This document shows positions 9,269-19,561 of a stretch of DNA of 64,000 nucleotides, one piece after another. The position numbers and the translations under genes were made by a program. Origin of the DNA: Oidiodendron maius Zn (Eukaryota > Ascomycota > Leotiomycetes > Myxotrichaceae); NCBI GenBank assembly GCA_000827325.1, contig KN832870.1:1612001-1676000 (forward strand). The letters are read 5' to 3'. How positions within the stretch are numbered: position 1 is the stretch's first letter; every line of letters starts with the position of its first letter. The notes below the pieces were generated by a model. That model ran no database searches, was not told the DNA's origin, and saw only the letters and a list, made by a program, of their open reading frames with translations.

Positions 9269-11339
9269 TCACAGCTTTGCCCTCCCAACTTTGATCGACT
9301 CCCAGCTGACTCCATCTAGTCGCTGATACGTCTTACCGTTTAACCAGTACAATTTATCCGTGTTTCCTTCTTCAGTTTCAACCCAGCCCAATTTCAGTAG
9401 TTCCTGTTTAGCCTTCTTGAAGGTAGCATTTGATTTGATCCTAAACAAACATTAGTCCACATTATGTCACTCGAAAGACGCGTACTCTTTTGTTATCCGC
9501 ACAAGGCGTGGCATAGCATAAGATGGAAGACCGGTCTTTTTGAGAGCAATGTAAAGATTGCTCATAAACTTTTCATCTGAAGGTGATTCTAGAGTGATCG
9601 CTGCCGCTCCAGCTTGTCCATCGTAACTGGCATTATTAGTAGTGCGTCTTTGAAATCTCCAATTTTACTTGTCTTACCTAGGAAGCTTCACGCCATATAC
9701 GACAGCATCTAGTACGCCAGAAAGTTTGGCGATGTGGTCTCTCACCTCGCCCGCACTCACATTTTCTCCCTTCCACCTGAATGTGTCGCCCATTCGGTCG
9801 TGGAACTGGATCCATCCGTAAGAATCACTCAACAACAAGTCTCCCATCCTCTGGAAACAGTCACCCTTGGCGAACACATCCGGAAGAAGTTTTTTATCGC
9901 TTGCCGCAGAGTTATTCAGATACTCGATGAGCAGGTTTTTATTTTTGACTCTTCCAATAGCTTCTCCAGCTTCTCCTGATCCTACCCTGACGCAAAATCC
10001 CGTCTTAGGATCCCGATACACCTCTTCTGTCAGAGGATCCACCTTCACAATAAACGTGTCGTTCTCCAAATACCTGCGAAGAATTCCTGCGAACCCAATT
10101 TTCCCCGCACCAGCAGCAGACGTTCCGAAGTTATCAAACTTCGCTATACCCTCCGTCGATCGATAGAACTCTCTGATCTCAGGGATGCCGAACCGCTCAC
10201 GGAACTTCTCCCATATCTCTCCCCGGAGGCCGTTTCCACTTGCCACGATGCAGGAATGCGCGCGGTCATAAACTGAAGGGGAAGCGGACACTAGATAGCG
10301 ACATAGCTCGCCCACGTAAAGAATTCGAGTAGCACGACTCGCCACGACGTCTTCCCAAAAGCGAGAAGTTGAAAATTTTCGAGCCAGGCAGACGGTGGAC
10401 GAGCTGCCAAAGGAGTAAGAGATGCCGGTAAAGAGGGCAGTTGCATGGAAGAGAGGAAGGGCCGAGTAAGTGCGAAGCGGGAAGTACTTCATCGGGTCCC
10501 TGGCGTCATGCGGAAGAGTAGTGCTGGTTGCAGCAAGCAAGAAATTTCGTACAGCGCATGCTTTGGGTTTGCCCGTAGTTCCGGAGGTGTATATAAGGAA
10601 TGCTACATCCTCGAGCGTCCCCTTTGCACACGGAACTACAACTTCTGGGATGGAAAGATTGTTCAGATTTATGACGGAGACCCCAGAGGCAGTATATAAT
10701 GGTGCATCCTGAAATGATGAGAGATTGATAGAATAATGCTTCAAATCACTTTGGATGAAGCCGGCCAGATCCAAAGTGGAGATGACCGTTTTTGCAGTCG
10801 AGACATCCAGGCAGTGTTTCAAGGTCTCGTCTGAGAGTAAGTTAGTCTATGTGGAATTATGGAAGAGAGGGAGGAGAAACCTCGAAGATTGGTATTTATC
10901 AAAGCAGCCACGGCTCCTAACTTTGAAAGCGCCAGAATCGTAATTATCGTCTCAGGAGAATTCGTCGTGAACACAGCAACGAATTCTTTATTTGCGACTC
11001 CATTTTCACTCAAAAAGGCAGCAAAGCGATCGACTTCTAGATGGGCCTGTTAGCCATTTTCACTTAAGAATCTCTCTGTTTGAAATACTCACTATTTTTT
11101 AGCTCCCCGTAGGTCCAAGTTCGGCCCTCAAACCAGACCACTTCAGCCTGACTATCTGCCAACTCAAAGATGTGATGTAGCGTGCATCTATCACCTAAAG
11201 TCCCCAGCCACTGCTGGAATCGGATGAGCCATTCTCGGTCGTAGCTCAACTGCCTTAAATCATTCTTAATTCCGAGTTTGGCATTCAGATAAGCTGTGGT
11301 AGCCAGAGCCGCCGCCGAGACCAGAGCGGGAGTCGCCAT
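9269..11339 (-). CDS. Very-long-chain acyl-CoA synthetase / fatty acid transporter (FATP/Fat1 family), peroxisomal
   Basis: Five exons on the minus strand (11339-11093, 11036-10881, 10830-9678, 9626-9486, 9440-9269) give 622 residues, normal for the family. A hydrophobic N-terminus (MATPALVSAAALATTAYL) is followed by the AMP-binding core: IYTSGTTGKPKA near residue 215, FYRSTEG, and the adenylation signature with YGWIQFHDRMGDTFRWKGEN. The enzyme activates long and very long fatty acids to CoA thioesters. The protein ends GRAKL, where AKL is a PTS1 peroxisomal signal, so I infer action at peroxisomes in beta-oxidation or in acyl activation for secondary metabolism. The second intron (10831-10880) uses a weak GTTTCT donor. 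The reading frame is intact. Confidence 0.88.
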
Positions 11340-12004
11340 TTGCAGCTCGCTTCCAGGGGACGTAGGAACGATAAATAGTCTGAAGGAAGCAGATTACTGG
11401 TATTTGTGTATGAGAAGGACTAGATTAATATAACTATTATTCCGCGCCTAGTTTTATGAATCGTCCCTTGATCTGTAGGAAATGAAAAGCGAGATTGGGA
11501 GCTGAATGTTGGCACTGCGGGAAGTTTGGTGGCTTTGACATTGCCGATTCCACGGGCCGTGGATTTGATACATGGCCCAGAGGCGGGGAAAGGATGCTGG
11601 GTGCGTTACATACCCAGGTGTGCGAATTGCCGAGCTCGTCGCTAGACTAATTATTAATATAATTATCTAGTCTATTATTATTATGCCCTTAAATCGTCAG
11701 CCCATGCGATGGGTACTGAAGGCCTGCCTCTACCGTTGGAGATCGGGTAAACTCGAGGCGGCCGCTACGGCGCTCTTAGGTCTATCTATACCTAAGATAG
11801 CGCCGTCTCCAATCGCAGGAGATGGCAAATGATATATTAGTAAAGAATGAGTCAATCATACCCTGAGTAATTCATTGCTTTCATATCTAATGTTTAGGTG
11901 CTGATGCTAGTACAGTACAAGTATTTAACATACATGATACTCCCCCAATCGGAACTCTTGCCTCGCACAACTTCTTCGCAACTCCTGCGGCTCGGTCTCT
12001 TTGC
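11340..12004. other. Intergenic with AT-rich block and hairpin
   Basis: Upstream flank of the acyl-CoA synthetase and 3' flank of the kinase pseudogene. A near-palindromic AT-rich block lies at about 11643-11675 and a strong GC-rich hairpin at 11736-11812 (separate entry). I see no gene. Confidence 0.5.
11736..11812. repeat. Long imperfect hairpin
   Basis: Left arm 11767-11781 (ACGGCGCTCTTAGGT) pairs with right arm 11790-11806 with a two-base bulge and an 8-base loop. An outer pair, TTGGAGA at 11736-11742 with TCTCCAA at 11806-11812, extends it (sharing one base with the inner arm). It is not in a gene. It could be a decayed foldback element, or a structured RNA if transcribed. Confidence 0.6.
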
Positions 12005-12992
12005 TCATTGAAATTTCCGTAGAATTAGTAGCTTCAATTTAACAGTTCCCTTCCTTCCGCTCGGGGTCATATATTTCACATCTGCAAGAATCCTCTCATA
12101 GAGATCCGTCAGGAGGAAGTCATAGTCATATGTCAAGACACACAGTGGGTGGACTAGCAGGTCTGAAGTGGCAGGTCTTGTTCCAGGTTTGCTATGCGAA
12201 TCAGCAAGTCAAAGTCTTCATTACAGATGAAGACTTAATTGGAGGATACAGGAGCTAAAAGGGAGTGGTGCTTACGTAGCCAAACAGGCTCGAACAAAAT
12301 TCTGACAATCTGGGAATATCTCTGTCCCCGTCTTCAGGAATACCAACGTTGTTACCAGGCTCCTCACTCATGATTTTAATATCATTATCACTGGGTAGTT
12401 GACCCATACCCATCTCTAGGACAATAACGCTGAGGGACCAGACATTGCCTTTGTTGTCATAGTTTTCATTTGGATGGCTAGCAACCTCAGGTGATTGGAA
12501 TGTATGAGTAAACTGAGAATTGTCTGCTACGTGCGGCGTACCACAGTCAGCAATCTTGACCACACCGTCGTAGCCAACGAAGATATTGCTGGAGTTCAAG
12601 TTATTGTGTACCACTCCCTGACTGCAAGTGTTCAAGACCCTGAACGATTTGGCTTGTGAACGAACGTATGATAGACTCCTCAAAACTGCGGTACTGCAGC
12701 ACGCAGCAGGAAATAGTTCTATGACCAAGGACATATTCAGAGAGGATGAAAAAAGGCGGAGTCTCTATGCGTGTAGGCCAGATGTGTGATGAGGTTCGGG
12801 TGGCGAAGAGTTTGGCCTGCAGGATATCAAGGCTGCTCCTCAAGTCATCCAATCCAACTGGCCGTCTTCTAGCTTCCTGGTTTCTCTAACCGCGATAAAT
12901 TCACCAGTTATGTTGTTTATGCCGATATAGTCAGTTCCGAATGCCCTCGTGCGAAGCGGGTAGCCGCACGAGAACTCAATGGCGCTTGCCAT
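12005..12992 (-). pseudogene. MAPKKK/STE11-like protein kinase pseudogene
   Basis: Successive minus-strand frames read as one kinase. The N-lobe runs from the ATG at 12992 (GYPLRTRAFGTDYIGINNIT, then IAVRE). The αC/β4 region shows HPNLITHLAYTH, then SFEESIIRSFTSQIVQGLEHL. The catalytic loop VVHNNLNSSNIFV replaces the usual HRDLKxxNIL, and KIADCG replaces DFG. SPEV, VWSLSVIVLEM and a C-lobe end PGTRPATSDLLVHP follow, reaching a stop at 12005 after one plausible intron (donor at about 12277). At least four frame changes separate these blocks, so it cannot encode one protein. The HRD aspartate and DFG phenylalanine are also lost. It most resembles STE11/BCK1-type MAP kinase kinase kinases. The intact parent is not in this window. 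Confidence 0.75.
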
Positions 12993-13594
12993 GGTTTGGT
13001 GTTAAGAGAGATTCAACAAATCAATGGTAATGGGCCGGCTGAGGGAGATGTAATTCGCCTCTGAGCAAGAAAGCTGTTTGAGCAAGAACGGTTTGTCCAA
13101 CTTGCGGATAACGAGGTAGGGCGAGAGCCAGATGTAGAGGGCTATATTTCGAGGAAGGCATGATGGCGCCGACATACAGGAGGCACTGCGCTATATCAAA
13201 GCACAGCGTGAACTTCCTAGTATATAGTATCTATGTGTTAACATATCCTAAGCTCCTTTGGAGGTCCACCGTCCCTTGACAAGGGAGGGCGTTATGTGTA
13301 TTGTATGAAGCTCGGCCGGATAAAAAGGGCGCCGAGTTCCATGTCGTGCGGCCGCTTGGCCAGCTTCTCCTTACCAATAAGAATTTGCGACTCCGAATAT
13401 CCTCGTCTTGACCACATCTATTCAAAAAGAATCCGATCCGCGCCGTTCTGACGTTCACACGTTCAAACGCCCCCGATGTCTACATGGCCCCCCAAGCTCT
13501 GACACTCCACCCACGACAAACCTGTTGATGTCGAGATTATTCGGGGCGGCCCGCCTCCCAGCATTGTCCCTCTTCACCGCTTAGGCTTATCCCA
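12993..13594. other. Intergenic upstream of pik1
   Basis: This stretch of about 0.6 kb should hold the pik1 promoter; no gene is visible. The leader just before the ATG is moderately GC-rich. Confidence 0.4.
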
Positions 13595-16500
13595 ATGTCT
13601 TGGAATCTGCTGAACCGCTTCATCGAGAGTGATGTCTTCAATCAGGATCCCTTTCTCTCGGTGGCCTATCTCTCGTACGAGCTCCCCCCATTAATATCCA
13701 TTGCCCCGCGCACCAGAAGCTAACGTCGCAATGCAGGCGATATGCAGACCATGTCGGTATTACCTATGTCTTGTGTTCGAAGCTGCGACGCTTCAGCTAC
13801 GACGAGATTGAGTTCTTCCTACCGCAGCTGTGCCATCTGATTATTAGTGTCAACAATGATTCGATGGCTCTAGAGGAATTCATACTGGACCTGTGCGAGG
13901 AATCGGTCAACGCGGCGCTGTTGGTGGGGTCTCTTCAAGTCTGGGTGAAGAAAAGCACGGCTGACCCGATTCATAGACATTCTGGCTCTTCCAGACGTAC
14001 TTACACGACCTTGCTCCAAATCCGCAATCCGAGGCCTTCCAGACTTGTAGGAGGATATACAACAAGGTCCAACACATTGTGTTTAATTTGGCCGAGCCGG
14101 AGAGAGTTGAGAAAATCAAAGAAAACGTCCTGCCGGTCACAGTGCTTGCAAGCTTCGTTTTGGGTAGTGTTGCAGTACCACTTCTCCCGCAATGGGCTGG
14201 GCCATTGGCAATTTCTCAGGCGCGAAAGCCTCAACCTAAGCAGCCTAATGGAGATGTTGTCACGGAACCGTCTAATGCGCTGAAACCCGCCCGCAGCCAA
14301 ACTGTTACGCCCTCGACCACCACAGCAAAGCGAAGGGAGGGCGGACGTATAGCCAGCTCTCCGTACAAGGCATTGATAGCGGATGGCCGTCCTGCTACAT
14401 CAGGCAGGGCCTCCTCGGACGATCGCTCTCAAGCTTCTCGCCCTAATCGAAAGAGCGCGATAGAACCTCGGCGGCCGCAACAGCTGGATTTGACGGAAGC
14501 CGACCCCCGGCTCAGCTCTAGTTCTCTTCCACTCCCCTCTCCCCACTCAGTCAGGATGGCGACGAGATTATCTACTCCTAACACTCCTGCTCTCGCACGT
14601 CGATCGGCCGATGGGAGTAGCAAAAAGCACACTCACCTCTCGCCGAGGCCTTTAACTGCATCCATGCTAACCACTTTACAAAAGACCAAGCTTTTACGGC
14701 AAAATTACAGTCGCTGTGAAACCCAGTTTATAACAGCCTTAGAAGATATCTCTAATCGTTTGGTTGTTGTCCCTAAACCAGCGCGTCTTAGTGCTCTGCG
14801 AGCAGAACTCGCCCTCATTGCGCAAGACCTTCCATCCGAGGTGGATATACCTTGTATTTGCCCTCCGACGTTGGTGGACGGAATACCAAGTAAAAGCCGC
14901 CACCACCGCATCGTTCGCTTGAACCCCGCTGAGGCAACCGTCTTGAACAGTGCGGAGAAGGTTCCGTACCTCTTGATGGTAGAAGTGTTAAGAGACGATT
15001 TTTCTTTCGATCCGGAAACCCCTGATAATGTGAGATTGCTATCAAAACTCCTTTCCGAGCAAGGAACTAGTCGGAGGCGTATATTCGACCTCTCGGAATC
15101 TTCACGGACGGTGATTGCAAATGGAAACGCAGTTAAGCCAACTGACCTTTCCCCCGATAGCGTCTTTGAGCCTTCCTCGGGCGACCTAGGAAGCTCTCCA
15201 ATCATCAAGACATTCGACGATGACACTACAGTGAGGGAACCCCCCCCACTTCCACGACTCTCGAGTGGTACCACGACGCTATCGAATCTCTCTGGGCTCG
15301 CCACACCCCGAACCTCCGGAGCTTCAACGTCACGCTCAAGTAGCCCGGGCCGGAAGCTAAATTCCGTTCGACCCGGCCCTGGCGACGTTCTAGATTTCTC
15401 TGCACTGGCCACACATATGCGCACGGCGTCACAAATGCTAGCACAGCTGGAATTGACAAGTGGGAAACGGCCAAAGAGCGAAGTCGCAGCAATCAGGGCC
15501 AAGATTATTGCAAGCATGCAAAGTTTAGAGGAGCAAAGCTTCGAATCAGAGGATACTTTCCATGGCCCAAGCCCGACATTCGACATGATCATGGCGAATG
15601 CGAATGCTGCGGTTTTAAATATGCCACCCGACGCTATCGGGGACGAGACTGTTGGTCCCACATTGAACGCTGGTGCTGGTCTCGCTCGAATGGAGAATGA
15701 CCAAAAGACTGGTGGTGTGCAGAGAAAGGGCGATAGAGATGATCCTAGCGCTGCTACCTTTGGTGAGGCATGGCATCTCAAAAAGGAGCGAATACGCAAA
15801 ACATCCCCGTATGGCTGGATGAAAAATTGGGACGTTGTCAGCGTCATTGTTAAGACGGGGGCCGACCTCAGGCAAGAGGCTTTTGCATGTCAACTCATTC
15901 AAGTTTGTGACAAGATCTGGCAAGATGCTCAGACTCCTGTCTGGGTAAAGCGGATGCGGATACTGGTCACCGGGGAGTCTTCTGGCCTTATCGAAACAAT
16001 TACCAATGGTGTATCTCTCCATTCCATCAAGCGAAGTCTGACACTTGCCACCATCGAAGCCGGCCAGAATCCTCGAGGTCGAATTGCAACACTAAAAGAT
16101 CATTTTGTAAAGAGCTTTGGTCCACCAGAGAGCGATGCATACAAGGCCGCAGAAGACGCATTCAAGAGGTCCCTTGCGGCTTACAGCATCATTTCTTATA
16201 TTCTCCAACTTAAGGATCGCCACAACGGCAATGTTCTCATTGATAACGAAGGTCACATAATTCATATAGACTTCGGCTTCATGCTGTCGAACTCTCCAGG
16301 GTCCGTTGGTTTCGAGGCTGCGCCATTCAAGTTGACCCAAGAATATGTCGATGTCCTTGGCGGAGTTGGTTCTCCAGGGTTCGAAGATTATAAGAAGCTA
16401 TGCAAGCAGGCTTTCCAAGGTATGAAAACACCTGGTCGTATAAACAAATCTAACTTCAGAAAGCTCTTCGTCGCTCTGCAGATAACTTGATCGACCTAGT

Positions 16501-16762
16501 CAGCATGATAGGCAAAGAGTCCAAAATGCCTTGCTTCTCGTACGGTGTACAGCAGGCGACGGCGGCCCTGCGCCAGCGATTTCAACTGCAGCTCGGTGCA
16601 GACGATGCGGAGCAATTTGTGGAGACGGATTTAATTGGGAAATCCTTAGGCAGTTTATATACACGACTGTAAGTGTCAAGTCCTCTCGCCTTTGTCGAAG
16701 TTCTCCGCTAATCTTATCTTAGTTACGACACTTTCCAGTATCGCACTCAGGGTATATACTAG
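13595..16762 (+). CDS. pik1: Phosphatidylinositol 4-kinase Pik1
   Basis: Five exons (13595-13674, 13737-13923, 13977-16419, 16464-16668, 16723-16762) sum to 984 residues, a normal Pik1 length. The N-terminal helical lipid kinase unique region (FLSVAYLSRYADHVGITYVL, LHDLAPNPQSEAFQTCRRIY) is followed by a long Ser/Pro-rich disordered stretch. The catalytic domain shows KTGADLRQEAFACQLIQVCD near residue 715, and the catalytic/activation block DRHNGNVL followed by IHIDFGFML near 836. It phosphorylates phosphatidylinositol to PI4P at Golgi and nucleus, supporting secretion and cytokinesis. The last intron but one (16420-16463) is 44 nt and uses an AAG acceptor; reading through it gives a premature stop, so correct splicing matters. 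The second intron has a weak GTGGGG donor. Confidence 0.92.
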
Positions 16763-17496
16763 ACGGCAATTCGAGAAGAGCGGATGCATCATGGCGGCGT
16801 CGTTGGATATGTGGCATTTACATGGATTCAGGATAGTCTTGGGAGGATCCCTTGTGAGATAATTCTTACGTTACGCATGAACATTGCCACTGCTTGGCGC
16901 GTACTAGACTTACAGGCTACCTATGTAAGCGTTGAAGTACCTGTATTTAGAGCACCACACGACAATAGTTGGAATGAAATTCCCATTTAATCGCTCAGAG
17001 CTTCAATCTGGTAGAGGTGGTAAAGCCCTGTGTCCAGTTTCATACTCCAATTCTTTTAAGATCCGAAACTAGTATATGTCCAAAAACAACATAGACTACA
17101 AGCATACCAGGTTCCAGCTGTGATAGTGTCACATGATACCTCTCGACCGTTCCTCCCAATATCAGGTAGCACATACTTCCAGCTTCCTTAGCGAGATCTG
17201 CTATTTTAATATCATAGAGCAATGTATAAAGGTCAGACTGCCACCTTCCTTTACTTGTCCAAAGTCAATTGGATAATCCAGTTCCTTCCTCCCTTCGTTC
17301 TTGGTAATCCTTGGATGCGAAATCCCTTTCCAATGTATCTTAATCATCCTCAATCTTTTTACTCAAGGCCCCTCTCAAGACAGCTACTACGTCAGCCTTG
17401 AGCACAGAGGGCAACGCTTATTATGCAGGGCCATTGAGTGCAATTCAGAATACTAGAAGATAGCTTTTCAGTTTCCTCGTTGCCATAAAAAAGATC
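16763..17496. other. Intergenic downstream of pik1
   Basis: No recognisable gene, repeat or RNA lies in these ~0.7 kb. Small open frames have no family resemblance. Confidence 0.4.
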
Positions 17497-18698
17497 ATGC
17501 CACCAGTCAAACGAAACAGTAATTCTGCTCATGAATGGACACAGTTCGAAGTATATTTTCTTCTACCCAATGTCAAGAATTGGCTAACAAATACCACATA
17601 GATGCACACTCTACTCTGCCTTATGGCAAAAGGTCTTCACTGTGAGGACCCAACCAAAAGTTCAATACTCCAGGACGTTCCAGGCGACACGCACATCTTG
17701 AAATGGCTACTGCTCTCAATAATGTGCTCCATGGCAATGACTTCGAGAACGACATTAGCAAGCGAGACGTTTCAAAGATGATTGACAAAATTCTCGAGGA
17801 ACGCAAAGCCATTGTTGGCCCTGGCGGCTACATGGACAGAGCCGTGCCAGGTAGAATCACGCGTGGCTTAAAAATGATGTGGGAGAGGTCAACCAAATTT
17901 GATTTTGACGGCAGTATGGCTGAATGGAACCTCGGAAGAAAGGTGAAGGAGATGAAGAAGCTCGGTATTGGTATTGACGATGCCGTTGTAGACAACGCTA
18001 TTGAGGAAGGGGAGGTCGCCACACAAGACGGTGATGATAGCGACGAGGGTAGGTTCATTCCGCTAGTCTATCATTGAGAAACTGAAGAATACTGAAGAAT
18101 GAAAGGAGCTCCGAAAAGGAAGAGGGCCAAATTTGAGACTGATTATTGGGAACACGCCGACAGAGCTGCAGCATCTACTCAAGCCAACTGGCGCGGGTCC
18201 GCTAATAAAACCTGCCCAACAACAAACAGTAATTTCTCCACCCTCAAAGACTGGACTGACCCCAACCCTGCGGGACATGCTCAAAACCTTGATGCCAATC
18301 GTGTGCACAAAGATTCTGCCAAATTCTCAGTCAACACTAGCTCATATCCAGGTGCTCCGCATCCATCATATCGGCCGCCTTATGGAGGAATTGTTCCATC
18401 AAACCAGCACCCATACGCAATTCCATCAGGAAATTCTCCTCTTTCTCCACCCCCAGGTCCTTCAATTAACCTCCAGAATCTCCAACTGGCGAGAAAGGTC
18501 TCTCGTGATTCTACTCGTTCTAGCCAAGCATTACCGTCTTCAATTAGGTCTTTGATGTTGATAAAACCTCCGTCTACTGGTGGAGTAGAGGAGAATAGTA
18601 TTGAAAAAGGAATTCATCAAATGCTGAATCAGGGGCAGACCAGCACTCGGTCGCTAACTTCTCTGGATTCCATCGACAAGAAAGGGGTTATACCATAG
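17497..18698 (+). pseudogene. Conserved fungal protein of unknown function, probably frameshifted
   Basis: The N-terminal exon (17497-17550) encodes MPPVKRNSNSAHEWTQFE, followed by a good intron (17551-17601). The next exon begins in one frame (LLCLMAKGLHCEDPTKSSIL, QDVPGDTHILK) and must shift by one base near 17700 to continue as ATALNNVLHGNDFENDISKR, through KMIDKILEERKAIVGPGGYM and RAVPGRITRGLKMMWERST to an acidic end at about 18045. A possible intron then leads to a Pro/Ser-rich tail with KRKRAKFETDYW (18099-18698). The middle block reads like a family I remember from Aspergillus proteomes but cannot name. A missing A in an A-run at 17700 could be a true inactivating deletion or an assembly error, so pseudogene status is provisional. 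The 3' exon join is also unresolved. Confidence 0.5.
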
Positions 18699-19561
18699 CA
18701 AAGAACCAGTGGTGCTTGGACAAGAACTAGGATCCGGTATTGTGGGTCGACGCAGTTTACAGACTTATTAACGAAAGTATCGGCGGTCCATCTCATGATG
18801 ACGTTGGCGTTTCATAGACATACCTCTTCAGAACTGCTGATAAGCATCGAATTCATGCATACAGAGGGTGGATACCCTAATGGCTTCAGCGTAATTGCAA
18901 CAAATAATGATATTCTACATTAGACGTTAGACGGATGATACCCGGCTTGACATCAAATTCGAGAACTTAGTTCATCACTTCACGTTTTAGTGGTCCGCGT
19001 GCTCATTGCTTATAAACAGAAATTTTGTTTGTAGATCCGTAGTTACCTGATCCTTTTAAAGAATATTTTGGTAGGAACCCAGTACTATTTAACATGAGAC
19101 GTTTATGTTCACTGACTATCTCTAATTTCGTGGCGTTTGCGAGAGGGTAAGGCAATGTTGAAATATATGTATGGTCCGTGCACCCCTCAGCTTTGTAGCG
19201 AAGTTTGCCCCTTTTTCTAATTTCCTAATCTGGAAATCCAGCGAAAGTGCATAATACTTCAACGATTCGAGCAATCGACGGTCCTGCCGAGCCCCAGTTC
19301 TTTGTATACCAATGAATTTGAAATCATAGATACTGATTCGCCGTTTGCAAAGCGATATCTTGTCATCTCAGTCTACGACCCACTTAACAAGGCAACGCAT
19401 ATCCTGAACCTGACTATCACGGTTCTGCGAAATATTAAATCATAGAATTACTCCGTGATAGCATCATTCCCATCACTGCAATAGAAAACTAATGGCTAAT
19501 AGCCTGTACACTAAACAGGCCTCCTAGCAACGCATTCTCCGATTATATGCACTAAATACAA
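18699..19561. other. Intergenic, convergent 3' flanks
   Basis: These ~0.9 kb lie between the ends of two genes facing each other. They are moderately AT-rich, with no gene, repeat or RNA recognised. Confidence 0.4.

Noticed and set aside
14705-15847. 380-codon minus-strand open frame inside pik1
   Set aside because: Antisense shadow of the Ser/Pro-rich part of Pik1; low-complexity translation without a domain.
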